A stretch of DNA of 64,000 bases from Flavobacterium gelidilacus DSM 15343 (GCF_000422685.1 NZ_KE383904.1:258257-322256); one strand, 5' to 3'. Shown: positions 9,032 to 16,599, counted from the first letter of the stretch. Notes: a model not told the origin generated them from the letters alone. Program-made: numbers and translations.

Positions 9032-9939
9032 CTACTTGTAACTAATTCAAAAGAATTTTCATTTATTTTTTTTATTTTTAAGTGATAGTTTGAGGCAATA
9101 ATTTGTAAAGTTATATCTATATTGTCAGTTGGAATTGTTCCTGTAAATAATTGTTCTGATTTAAAATCATAGGTTTTCAAAGATATATTGTATTGAATTT
9201 CAATTTCTTGAATAAGATTTTTAAATTTTTCTTTTTCAAATTTCATTTCGTTCAAAGTCCAAAGCGGCTTATTTTCTGTTACAGATTGATTAATAATCAT
9301 TTTATTATTCTCAAATGAAACAGTTTGTCCTTTTAAAAGGATAACTTCATTTTTGGTTGATTTTACTCTTACTTTCCCTTCATAACAAGTTACATCAAAC
9401 CTTTTATTTCTTGATTTAACATTAAATTGAGTGCCTAAAACTGTTACTTTTCCTGAGTTTGTATTTACCGTAAATTTTTTGCCTTTTGCAACTTTAAAAT
9501 AAGCTTCTCCAGACAAATTTAATTGCCTTTTATTGTACCAATTCCATTTGCTATATTCAATTTTAGAACCAGAATTCATAACAACTTCTGAATTATCTGG
9601 TAAAGAAAATACGTTTTGTTTTCCATTTATTGCAATTTCAGTAATTTCAGAAAAGGCCTCTAATCCTAAAAAAAGGCCAAAACCAATAACTAAAACGGCT
9701 GCTATTTTTAGATACCAATTTTTATATAGTGGTTTAGTTTTATTTAGTTTTATTTTGGAAGATATTACTTTGTCAAGCATTTCTTCTTCATTATTTTTAT
9801 CTGTTTCTATTTCTAATTCAGATGAATATTTTTTAATTTTTTCATATATAGCAAAATCCTCCTGACTTTGGAATTCATTTAATTCCGTTTTAGTCATTTC
9901 GCCATTGAGCCATTTAGATAGTTTGTAATTTTTTTCCAT
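9028..9939 (-). CDS. FecR-family anti-sigma factor
   Basis: A 303-residue single-pass membrane regulator. The N-terminal about 75 residues are cytosolic and would hold the sigma factor; a helix near residues 75-97 (WYLKIAAVLVIGFGLFLGLE) crosses the membrane; the periplasmic FecR domain follows (FSLPDNSEVVMNSGSKIEYS, GEAYFKVAKGKKFTVNTNSG, VTVLGTQFNVKS) and a DUF4974-type C-terminal domain completes the protein. It lies directly downstream of the sigma gene but with its own GTAGGG-type site in the 57-base gap, and it is coupled to the TonB receptor by a 4-base overlap. Expected job: release or activate the sigma factor when the receptor binds its ligand. Confidence 0.94.
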   Translation of the reverse strand: MEKNYKLSKWLNGEMTKTELNEFQSQEDFAIYEKIKKYSSELEIETDKNNEEEMLDKVISSKIKLNKTKPLYKNWYLKIAAVLVIGFGLFLGLEAFSEITEIAINGKQNVFSLPDNSEVVMNSGSKIEYSKWNWYNKRQLNLSGEAYFKVAKGKKFTVNTNSGKVTVLGTQFNVKSRNKRFDVTCYEGKVRVKSTKNEVILLKGQTVSFENNKMIINQSVTENKPLWTLNEMKFEKEKFKNLIQEIEIQYNISLKTYDFKSEQLFTGTIPTDNIDITLQIIASNYHLKIKKINENSFELVTSR

Positions 9940-9950
9940 GATTATATTAT

Positions 9951-9976
9951 AACATAGTAACTATACTTTACCCTAC
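9951..9976 (-). promoter_or_regulatory. Candidate ECF-sigma promoter, site A
   Basis: On the minus strand GTAGGG (9976-9971) and TGTT (9954-9951) are separated by 16 bases, preceded by AAAAAA. It lies between the sigma gene and fecR, 34 bases from the fecR start codon to the box. It would drive fecR and the TonB receptor. Confidence 0.6.
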
Positions 9977-9996
9977 TTTTTTAGATAAAGTGTATG

Positions 9997-10509
9997 CTAT
10001 TTAAAATAGTCGAATTCTTTTCTCAATTCAGTTAAAGCAATATGTATTCTTTTTTCCACTGCTTTTACACTAATATTCAATATTTCAGCTATTTCGCTAT
10101 ATTTTTTTCCGTCAATTCGGTGCATTAAAAAAGCAACACGCTGGGTTTCATTTAATTTTTCAATAGCCTTAAGTAACTTCTCTTTAAATTGTGATTCTTC
10201 TAATAAAAATTCTGGATTTTCATGGATTCGATCATTTTGAGTATTGCTTTTTTGATATTTTAATTTTACTTTTTCATGTGTTATTACATTTAAAGAAGAA
10301 TTAGTTGCGATTGTATAAACATACGATTTGGCTTTTTCTAGAGGAACATCGGCACAATTTTGCCAAAGTTTAATAAATGCATCTTGTGTTATGTCTTCGG
10401 CTTGACTTAGATTGCCAAATTTGTAATAAAGATAATTTCGTAAGGCATTTGCATTTTTTCTAAAAAAAATAGAAAATACACTTTCATTACAAACTTCAGA
10501 AGATGACAT
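9997..10509 (-). CDS. FecI-type ECF RNA polymerase sigma-70 factor
   Basis: A 170-residue extracytoplasmic-function sigma factor. Region 2 is seen in NLSQAEDITQDAFIKLWQN, which binds the -10 element, and region 4 in KKYSEIAEILNISVKAVEKR, a helix-turn-helix for the -35 element. Length and order match the two-domain ECF class used in Bacteroidota polysaccharide and iron regulons. It heads the sigma-FecR-receptor set and is divergent from the lipoprotein operon at 10608. No GTAGGG box faces this gene, so it may be expressed from a housekeeping promoter while its targets carry the box. That regulatory assignment is inference. Confidence 0.94.
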   Translation of the reverse strand: MSSSEVCNESVFSIFFRKNANALRNYLYYKFGNLSQAEDITQDAFIKLWQNCADVPLEKAKSYVYTIATNSSLNVITHEKVKLKYQKSNTQNDRIHENPEFLLEESQFKEKLLKAIEKLNETQRVAFLMHRIDGKKYSEIAEILNISVKAVEKRIHIALTELRKEFDYFK

Positions 10510-10551
10510 GTTTAAATAAATTGATTAGGTAAATTTATACTTTTTTTTTAA

Positions 10552-10578
10552 AGTAGGGTTTTTTATTTGTAAATTGTT
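10552..10578 (+). promoter_or_regulatory. Candidate ECF-sigma promoter, site B
   Basis: GTAGGG at 10552-10557 and TGTT at 10575-10578 are separated by 17 bases, with TTAAA just upstream. The lipoprotein start codon at 10608 is 50 bases below the box. The site lies in the divergent gap beside the sigma gene. Confidence 0.6.
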
Positions 10579-10607
10579 TTTAATTAAGTTGTAGCACACA
10601 AAAGATT

Positions 10608-11639
10608 ATGAAAAAGATAAATATATTTTTAATTATTGTTCTAGGGATTCTTAGTACAAGTTGTCAAAATGAAGAGAGTGAAATTGAGAACCCTAATCAA
10701 AACGTAAATAATATTGTTGTAGGTTCACCTTTGTTTGATTTAATTTCTAGAACCACACAAAACCCTACAGAAATAGATAATGTTATAGACAACTGTAGTG
10801 GTTTTAGTGTTCAGCTTCCCTTAAGTTTGACTGTTAATGGTGTGGCTGTTAATGTTGCTACCAATTTGGATTACCAAAATGTTCAAGATATTAAAAATCA
10901 GTATACTTCAGATAATGATATAGTCTATTTAGATTATCCTGTTACAGTAATATTTAAAAATTTCAGTACAGAAAACGTCTCAAATTATTCACAGTTTCAT
11001 GATTTAGTTGAAAACTGTGAATATGATAATGGTTTTAATGAAATAGATTGTATCTCATTTAATTTTCCTTTAGTTATAAATATTTATAATGCAGATAATC
11101 AAATTGCAGATTTAATAACAATTCAAAATAATGAACAATTTTACAATTATATTAATGGATTAAATTCAAATATAATTGCAGCATTTGCGTTTCCTATAAC
11201 TATGACAGGTTCAAGTGGTGAAAATGTAATAATATATTCTAATACTGAATTAGAATCGTTTATAAACAACGCTATAGATGATTGTGTCACAAATTCTGGA
11301 GGAACTGGGACATTAGATTTAGAAACGGTTTTAACATCTGGGAGTTGGTATATTTCGTACTATTATAAGAATATCGACGGAACCTATTACTACAATGGAT
11401 ACAATTTTACATTTTTAAACAATGGTGATTCACAAGTAGTAAAAAACGCAGGAGTTATAAATGGAAGTTGGCTGATAGAGTTAGATAATGGAATTCAAAA
11501 ACTAGATTTAAATTTTGAAGGAGACTCCTTGTCAGAAATAAAAGAAGATTGGAAAGTAACAGAGTTTTCCGAAACAAATATAAGATTGAAAAAGACTGAA
11601 AACAGTGAAATTAGATATTTGTATTTTGCAAAAAATTAA
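10608..11639 (+). CDS. Lipoprotein with two Cys-bounded repeats and a lipocalin-like tail
   Basis: A 343-residue exported lipoprotein of no recognised family (lipobox STSC, Cys19). Residues 63-137 and 148-226 are two diverged copies of one module: each starts with Cys, then an F-x-x-x-[LF]-P-L strand, a middle strand, a second proline strand ([YF]-P-[VI]-T) and ends N-x-[VI]-x-x-C-like with a closing Cys, suggesting a disulfide per module. Residues about 240-343 form a separate beta domain (SGSWYISYYY ... NGYNFTF ... YLYFAKN) shared with the next gene. It is the first gene behind site B. A ligand-binding or cofactor-scavenging surface role is possible but not shown. Confidence 0.85.
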   Translation: MKKINIFLIIVLGILSTSCQNEESEIENPNQNVNNIVVGSPLFDLISRTTQNPTEIDNVIDNCSGFSVQLPLSLTVNGVAVNVATNLDYQNVQDIKNQYTSDNDIVYLDYPVTVIFKNFSTENVSNYSQFHDLVENCEYDNGFNEIDCISFNFPLVINIYNADNQIADLITIQNNEQFYNYINGLNSNIIAAFAFPITMTGSSGENVIIYSNTELESFINNAIDDCVTNSGGTGTLDLETVLTSGSWYISYYYKNIDGTYYYNGYNFTFLNNGDSQVVKNAGVINGSWLIELDNGIQKLDLNFEGDSLSEIKEDWKVTEFSETNIRLKKTENSEIRYLYFAKN

Positions 11640-11662
11640 TTATAAACTTAAATATTTTTACT

Positions 11663-12133
11663 ATGAAAAAAATTAAATTAATTCCTTTATTAGCAATGAT
11701 TTTTATGCTAAATGTTGCTTCAATGTGTAGCAATGATGATGATTCAAATTCATCGAGTAACTCTGATCCAGTTCCAGTAATTAATACTATGTCTCAAGGC
11801 ACTTGGAGGATTACTTTTTATGAAGATTCTGGTGAAAATCATACGAACTATTTTACTGGGTATAATTTTACTTTTGGCACATCAAATGTCCTTACAGCTT
11901 CAAATGGAGTAGATATATATACAGGAATATGGTCAGTGACAAATAGTGATACTAATGATGATAGTCCAAGTAATGATTTGGATTTTAATATTCTATTTAC
12001 TTCACCAACAAATTTTTCAGATGAATTATCTGATGATTGGGATATTTTATCACGAACTGATACAAAAGTTGAATTAGTAGATGTAAGTGGAGGAAATGGA
12101 GGAACCGATTACCTCACATTTGAAAAAAATTAA
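11663..12133 (+). CDS. Small lipocalin-like lipoprotein
   Basis: A 156-residue protein with an N-terminal export signal and a Cys at residue 22 (ASMC, an untypical lipobox because of the Met), followed by an Asp/Ser/Asn-rich linker. The remaining about 115 residues align with the C-terminal domain of the preceding gene: GTWRITFYE, TGYNFTFG, a GIWSV strand, LDFNILF, DDWDILSRTDTKVEL and the ending YLTFEKN. This is a compact eight-strand-like barrel reminiscent of Flavobacterial lipocalin-like proteins. It is 23 bases from its neighbour and ended by a terminator, so the two form one operon. Function unknown. Confidence 0.82.
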   Translation: MKKIKLIPLLAMIFMLNVASMCSNDDDSNSSSNSDPVPVINTMSQGTWRITFYEDSGENHTNYFTGYNFTFGTSNVLTASNGVDIYTGIWSVTNSDTNDDSPSNDLDFNILFTSPTNFSDELSDDWDILSRTDTKVELVDVSGGNGGTDYLTFEKN

Positions 12134-12140
12134 AAATTTT

Positions 12141-12177
12141 AAAAAAGCCATCAATTAAGTTTGATGGTTTTTTTTTG
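12141..12177 (+). terminator. Intrinsic terminator of the lipoprotein operon
   Basis: CCATCAA at 12148-12154 pairs with TTGATGG at 12161-12167 and is followed by nine T. It separates the two-lipoprotein operon from the redox operon behind site C. Confidence 0.85.
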
Positions 12178-12194
12178 TTAAAAAAATATTTTAG

Positions 12195-12220
12195 GTAGGG
12201 TTTCAATTTGTTTAATTGTT
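12195..12220 (+). promoter_or_regulatory. Candidate ECF-sigma promoter, site C
   Basis: GTAGGG at 12195-12200 and TGTT at 12217-12220 are 16 bases apart. The site sits right after a terminator and 61 bases before the ATG at 12262, so it is well placed to drive the five-gene redox operon that follows. Confidence 0.6.
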
Positions 12221-12261
12221 TTAACATTATAATGAGTCTAAAAAATCTAAATAACACATTT

Positions 12262-12657
12262 ATGAATAGCAAATTAAAAAAGATATTGATTGTTTTAGGA
12301 ATAGTTTTATTGGTTGGTTTTTATGGATATAATTACATAATGCATGGTGGAGCTAGAGATATTCAATTAGAGGAAAGTGCTTTTGTAGTTTCTTCAAATG
12401 ATATTAAAAATGAATTTACTAAGAACATAGATGAAGCAACAAAAAAATATCTTAATAAAACTATTGAAATTTCTGGACTAATTTCAAACATTAAGGATAG
12501 TATAGTTACAATTGATGAAACTATTTTTTGCAAAATGATTTCTTTTAAAAATGTTAAAGAAAATAAAGACAAGATAACCATAAAAGGAAGACTTGTTGGC
12601 TTTGATGACCTTTTGGGAGAAATTAAACTAGACGAATGTAATATAAAAACCAACTAA
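12262..12657 (+). CDS. Membrane-anchored OB-fold (tRNA_anti-like) protein
   Basis: About 131 residues when started at the ATG at 12262, which gives a Lys-rich N-terminus followed at once by a hydrophobic anchor (ILIVLGIVLLVGFYGYNYIM). An upstream ATG at 12208 would add 18 residues and lies before or at the likely transcription start. The soluble part (YLNKTIEISGLISNIKDSIVTIDETIFCKM ... KITIKGRLVGFDDLLGEIKLDECNI) has the strand order of the tRNA_anti-like OB-fold family found widely in Bacteroidota. Function is unknown; it is the first gene of the operon with DUF5777, haem c, YceI and DUF2271 genes. Confidence 0.8.
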   Translation: MNSKLKKILIVLGIVLLVGFYGYNYIMHGGARDIQLEESAFVVSSNDIKNEFTKNIDEATKKYLNKTIEISGLISNIKDSIVTIDETIFCKMISFKNVKENKDKITIKGRLVGFDDLLGEIKLDECNIKTN

Positions 12658-12665
12658 CTAAAATT

Positions 12666-13544
12666 ATGAAATTAACAAAAGTCACTCATTTGCTTTTTTT
12701 GTTTTTAGCATTTAATCTTGCTAATGCTCAAGACGATTTATTGGATCAATTAGATTCAATTCAACCTAAAGAAAAAGGAATTGCTACTGCAGCTTTCAAA
12801 GGATTGCAAGTATGTAATATGCAATCAACCAAACTACCAGTTAAAGGGGAGTTTTACTTTTTGGTATCTCACCGTTTTGGGGATTTATCAAATGGATTAG
12901 ATAACTTTTTTGGGCTGGATAATGCCTTAACAAAAATTGGAGGAATTTGGGGTGTTACTAATTGGTTGTCACTAGGTGCATCAAGACATACTTATAATAA
13001 AACTTATGAGTTAGCTGCTAAATATAAATTTATAAGCCAAAGAGAAGAAGGTTTTCCTTTTACTATTGTTGGGTATAATACTATGGATATAAATAGTGAT
13101 TTAAAAAAAGACAACAACCCTCAATTGGTCTTTCAAAACAGATTGCAATATTCGTCTCAATTAATAATTTCTAGAAAATTTTCAGAATCATTTTCAATGC
13201 AAGTATTGCCAATATTTGTTCATAAAAATCTATATGATAATACTATTGATCAAAAAGAAACTTTTTTAATAGGAGCTGGAGGAAGGTATAAACTTAGTAA
13301 ACGATTGAGTCTAAATGCAGAATATGCCTATAGAACAAACGTTGATAGTGGTTTGTCTAATTCACCATTCAATAATCCACTAACTGTTGGTTTAGATATT
13401 GAAACAGGAGGACATGTTTTTCAATTGGTTTTTGCTAACAGTCAACCAATGAATGATGTCGCAATGTTAACAAATGCAAGAGGTAATTGGGACTTTAAAA
13501 GAGGGCCACTTTATTTCGGATTTAATATGTACAGAGTTTTTTAA
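12666..13544 (+). CDS. DUF5777-type outer-membrane beta-barrel protein
   Basis: A 292-residue exported protein (signal peptide ending LANAQ) made of alternating amphipathic strands with many aromatic girdle residues and a final Phe, typical of an outer-membrane barrel. Marks of the DUF5777 family include the segment EFYFLVSHRFGDLSNGLDNFFGLDNA near residues 60-85, LSLGASRHTYNKTYELAAKYKF and the ending FKRGPLYFGFNMYRVF. The haem c gene starts 12 bases downstream. In this operon it may act as the barrel of a porin-cytochrome-like conduit or simply as an anchor; only the barrel nature is supported. Confidence 0.87.
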   Translation: MKLTKVTHLLFLFLAFNLANAQDDLLDQLDSIQPKEKGIATAAFKGLQVCNMQSTKLPVKGEFYFLVSHRFGDLSNGLDNFFGLDNALTKIGGIWGVTNWLSLGASRHTYNKTYELAAKYKFISQREEGFPFTIVGYNTMDINSDLKKDNNPQLVFQNRLQYSSQLIISRKFSESFSMQVLPIFVHKNLYDNTIDQKETFLIGAGGRYKLSKRLSLNAEYAYRTNVDSGLSNSPFNNPLTVGLDIETGGHVFQLVFANSQPMNDVAMLTNARGNWDFKRGPLYFGFNMYRVF

Positions 13545-13556
13545 AAATAAATAAAG

Positions 13557-13928
13557 ATGAAAAAAACAATTCAATTAATACTATTTATAGCAGTAGTAAC
13601 AATTTCAATTAGTGCACTTAATTCATGTGATTCTAGTACTTATGAAGAGATTTCAAAAATTACAAATCCTACTTATGAGGCTAATATGAAATCAATATTC
13701 ACTTCAAATTGTACAAGTTGTCATAGTGAAAATGGCACGCAACAATCACCTTATTTAACTACTTATGCTGAAGTTAAAGATGGAATCGAAAACGGAGTAG
13801 TTCTATGTATTATAGATAATCCAGAAGATTGTTTTTATAGTGATATTATGCCACCAGCTGGAAGAATGCCACAAACAACAATTGATTTAATAAAACTTTG
13901 GCAAACAAACGGATATGTTGAACAATAA
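13557..13928 (+). CDS. Mono-haem c-type cytochrome-like lipoprotein
   Basis: A 123-residue lipoprotein (LNSC, Cys24) with one CxxCH haem attachment site at residues 52-56 (CTSCH). The layout, with about 10 residues of helix before the site (YEANMKSIFTSN) and a Met after it in IMPPAGRMP, fits a small class I-like cytochrome c domain in which Met98 or Met104 would be the sixth ligand. It is the electron-carrying member of the operon, between the barrel gene and YceI. Two extra Cys (84 and 92) flank the DNPED loop and may form a disulfide. It is short but complete; no other haem site is present. Confidence 0.88.
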   Translation: MKKTIQLILFIAVVTISISALNSCDSSTYEEISKITNPTYEANMKSIFTSNCTSCHSENGTQQSPYLTTYAEVKDGIENGVVLCIIDNPEDCFYSDIMPPAGRMPQTTIDLIKLWQTNGYVEQ

Positions 13929-13938
13929 AAAACAAATT

Positions 13939-14484
13939 ATGAAAAATTTTAAAATAATTTTATTCGGATTACTTTTCATTAATATGGGTTTTGCCCAAAA
14001 AATGTTAACCAGAACAGGAGAAGTAAAATTTGAAGCTTCAATGCCCGGAATCGAAGAAGTAGCTGGAACAAGTACAACTTCATCTTGTGTTTTTGATAAA
14101 TCTACGGGTGATATTGCAGCACTAACACTAGTAAAATCCTTCAAGTTCAAAGCCCCATTAATGGAAGAGCATTTTAATGAAAATTATATGGAATCTTCAA
14201 CTTATCCAAAATCAACTTTTAAAGGAAAAGTTATAGGTTTTGATTCGTCAAAATTAACAGATAAAGCACAAACGTATGATTTAGAGGGGGATCTAACAAT
14301 TCATGGAATTACAAAAAAAATAAAGACAAAAATAACATTAACTCCTTCAGGAGAAAAACTGATTGTAACTTCTAATTTTTCTGTAAAACCAGTTGATTAT
14401 GGAATTAAAATTCCAAGTTTAGTGAAAAGTAAAATTGCTGAAAATGCAAGTATAGCACTAAAGTTTAATTTAGAAAAACAATAA
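13939..14484 (+). CDS. YceI-family periplasmic lipid/quinone-binding protein
   Basis: A 181-residue exported protein. The ATG at 13939 gives a standard signal peptide (LLFINMGFAQ); an upstream ATG at 13915 overlaps the previous gene and is not needed. The body shows the YceI lipocalin-like pattern: TRTGEVKFEASMP, a F-D-K-S-T-G strand, FKFKAPLMEEHFNENYMES, STFKGKVIGF, and the conserved LTIHGITKKIKTKITL strand pair. YceI proteins bind isoprenoid lipids such as polyprenols and quinones (family knowledge). Placed between a haem lipoprotein and a presumptive flavoprotein, a quinone-related role is plausible but inferred. Confidence 0.9.
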   Translation: MKNFKIILFGLLFINMGFAQKMLTRTGEVKFEASMPGIEEVAGTSTTSSCVFDKSTGDIAALTLVKSFKFKAPLMEEHFNENYMESSTYPKSTFKGKVIGFDSSKLTDKAQTYDLEGDLTIHGITKKIKTKITLTPSGEKLIVTSNFSVKPVDYGIKIPSLVKSKIAENASIALKFNLEKQ

Positions 14485-14515
14485 AATAAACAATTAACAT
14501 ACAAACTATTTTATC

Positions 14516-15376
14516 ATGAAAAAAACAGGAATTATAGCATCAATTTTACTGTGTTTTGTAATAAATTCATTTGCTCAAACACAAGGAACATTAACATTTT
14601 CATATAATCAGCCACAGCCAACAAATCCTGCGCCAAATGCTGGTATAAAAAATGTTTATGCTGTTTGGATTGAAAATGCAGCAGGAACTTTTATTAAAAC
14701 AAAAGCAAGATATGTTTCAGCTTCTACAGATGATCATTTGCCTTCTTGGGGTGCAAAAGCAGGTTGTTCAAGTGCTACTGCGGTAGCAGCCACTGGAAAT
14801 AATTGCAATGTTACTGACGGATTAACAGGTGCAACAAGAACCAACACTACAGCGCCAACAGCTTTTGGCTCAAAAACTATTACATGGGATGGGAAAAATG
14901 TTGTAGGAACAACTAATGGAACAACAGTAGCTGACGGTAATTATGTGGTTTGGATTGAAAGTTCTTGGAGAGATTCTGGTTCTAATAATCATGGTGCAAT
15001 TGCAAGTTTTACATTTACAAAAGGACCAACTACTGTGCATCTCACTCCAACTTCACCGAGTACATTTTTTGATAGTGTAGTGATTGATTGGGTGCCTTCA
15101 GGTCTTTCGGTTGAAGAAGTTAAAAATACCGAGCCTGTCGTAGTCATTTATCCAGTTCCATCAACTGGTGTTTTTAATATCGATTTTAAAAATGAGATTG
15201 AAAGTATAGAAGTATATAATTTATTAGGTCAATCTGTTTATTCAGAAAAATTAGACACTGCAAATGTATCAACAACAAAGAAAATAGATTTGTCTAATTT
15301 AAATAATGGAGCATATATTATTAGTCTGACTAATGTAAACGGTACATCAAATTATGAGGTAATATTGAATAAGTAA
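14516..15376 (+). CDS. DUF2271-type protein with flavinylation motif and T9SS type A tail
   Basis: A 286-residue secreted protein. Residues 1-20 are a signal peptide (NSFA|Q). Residues about 24-195 match the DUF2271 pattern (NVYAVWIENAAGTFIKT near 46-62, DHLPSWGA, KTITWDGKNV, DGNYVVWIESSWRDSG). Inside it lies D101-G-L-T-G-A-T107, which fits the D-x-x-[ST]-G-A-[ST] signature at which ApbE attaches FMN; Thr107 would carry the flavin. Residues about 205-286 are a T9SS type A sorting domain (VVIYPVPSTGVFNI ... VYNLLGQSVYSEKL ... NNGAYIISL). It ends the operon and is convergent with apbE. Expected product: a cell-surface or released covalent flavoprotein. The flavinylation is inferred from the motif. 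Confidence 0.86.
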   Translation: MKKTGIIASILLCFVINSFAQTQGTLTFSYNQPQPTNPAPNAGIKNVYAVWIENAAGTFIKTKARYVSASTDDHLPSWGAKAGCSSATAVAATGNNCNVTDGLTGATRTNTTAPTAFGSKTITWDGKNVVGTTNGTTVADGNYVVWIESSWRDSGSNNHGAIASFTFTKGPTTVHLTPTSPSTFFDSVVIDWVPSGLSVEEVKNTEPVVVIYPVPSTGVFNIDFKNEIESIEVYNLLGQSVYSEKLDTANVSTTKKIDLSNLNNGAYIISLTNVNGTSNYEVILNK

Positions 15377-15403
15377 AGTTAGTTTATATTTTTTTTTAAT
15401 TTT

Positions 15404-15433
15404 AAAAACACCTTTTTTTAAAGGTGTTTTTTT
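15404..15433. terminator. Bidirectional terminator between redox operon and apbE
   Basis: AAACACCTTT pairs with AAAGGTGTTT, with A-rich and T-rich flanks on both sides, so it can stop transcription from either direction. It touches the apbE stop codon at 15432-15434. Confidence 0.85.
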
Positions 15434-16430
15434 ATTCAACATCCATAACAATAGATTTTAAATGAGGCGTTTCATAAACTTGAAAATTCCCTTTTTCATC
15501 AGAATATATTAAATAGGCTTGAATTTCTGGGCGAGATTCTAAAAACAGTTTTGCTTTTTCAATTCCCATAACTAAAATGCCAGTTGCAGTTGCATCAGAA
15601 GTAATACATTTATTTGAAAAGACAGTAGCACTTAATAAATTATTTTTAGTTGGATAACCAGTCTTTGGATCAATATGATGAGCATATTTTATTCCGTTTT
15701 CTATAGTATATCTTCTGTAATCTCCAGAAGTAGCAATGCCTATATTTTCTAATTTTATAATTGCTTTTAAAGGATTTGTTGCTTCTTTATTGTCTATAGG
15801 TTTTTCTATTCCAACTGTCCAGTTTGAATTATCGGGTTTTTTGCCTTTTGCATAAACTTCACCACCAATTTCAACTAAATATGAATCAATTTTTTTGGAG
15901 TTTAAAAATTCAGAAACTACATCTACTGAATAACCTTGTGCAAAAGCATTAAAATCTAATTTCACTCTTGAATCAATTTTTACGACTCTATTTCCTTTTA
16001 ACTTAATTAATTCAAATCCCACAAATTCTAATACACTATCAATCTTGTTTTTTTCGATTATTTGTTTTTTTTCAGGACCAAAACCCCAAATATTTACTAA
16101 AGGGTAAACTGTTGGGTCAAAGGCACCATTTGTATTTTTCCATACCTCTTTTGCTTTTTTAAAACATGCTTTAAAGTATTTATCAACTTTTACATTTTTA
16201 TCATTATTATTTATTCTTGAAATAATTGAGGTTGGTAAATATGTGGAAACAGATTTATCAAAATCAGCTAGGATTTTTTCGATTTCTGATTGAAAATTTC
16301 TGTTTTGAGAATCAAAATAACTAATGTGATAAGTTGTTCCTTGAGCTTCACCTTCAATTTTTATAGATTCTTGTTGAGAAAATGCAATTGAAGAAAAAAA
16401 GAAGAATAGTAAAAAATAATTGGTTTTCAT
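15432..16430 (-). CDS. apbE: FAD:protein FMN transferase
   Basis: Exported flavin transferase of 332 residues that cleaves FAD and links FMN through a phosphoester to Ser or Thr of target proteins. Visible marks are the signal peptide (SIAFSQ), the early GTTYHISYF strand, STYLPTSIISRIN, GAFDPTVYPLVNIWGFG, the RVKLDFNAFAQGYSVD segment, HHIDPKTGYP and the Mg-binding SDATATGILVMG region near the C-terminus. In Flavobacteria ApbE is usually met next to the Na+-NQR genes; here it faces a DUF2271 protein that carries the target motif. It has no GTAGGG box upstream, so it may be expressed constitutively and serve several targets. Confidence 0.95.
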   Translation of the reverse strand: MKTNYFLLFFFFSSIAFSQQESIKIEGEAQGTTYHISYFDSQNRNFQSEIEKILADFDKSVSTYLPTSIISRINNNDKNVKVDKYFKACFKKAKEVWKNTNGAFDPTVYPLVNIWGFGPEKKQIIEKNKIDSVLEFVGFELIKLKGNRVVKIDSRVKLDFNAFAQGYSVDVVSEFLNSKKIDSYLVEIGGEVYAKGKKPDNSNWTVGIEKPIDNKEATNPLKAIIKLENIGIATSGDYRRYTIENGIKYAHHIDPKTGYPTKNNLLSATVFSNKCITSDATATGILVMGIEKAKLFLESRPEIQAYLIYSDEKGNFQVYETPHLKSIVMDVE

Positions 16431-16566
16431 TTTTAAAATTTAAAAGAATAACTAAATTTATTAATTCTGATTTTTCATAAATATAAATTTAGTGTTTTTA
16501 AATGAAAAATTAATTTTTTTAGCATTAAAAAAACAATGTAAATTCTAAAATTAAAATTCAAAAACT

Positions 16567-16574
16567 TATATTTG
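16567..16574 (+). promoter_or_regulatory. Housekeeping -7 element (TATATTTG) of ffh
   Basis: TATATTTG matches the Bacteroidota TAnnTTTG promoter element and lies 26 bases before the ffh start codon. No clear -33 TTG at the standard spacing is seen. Confidence 0.6.
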
Positions 16575-16599
16575 CAACTTATAAAAATCACAAACCATT

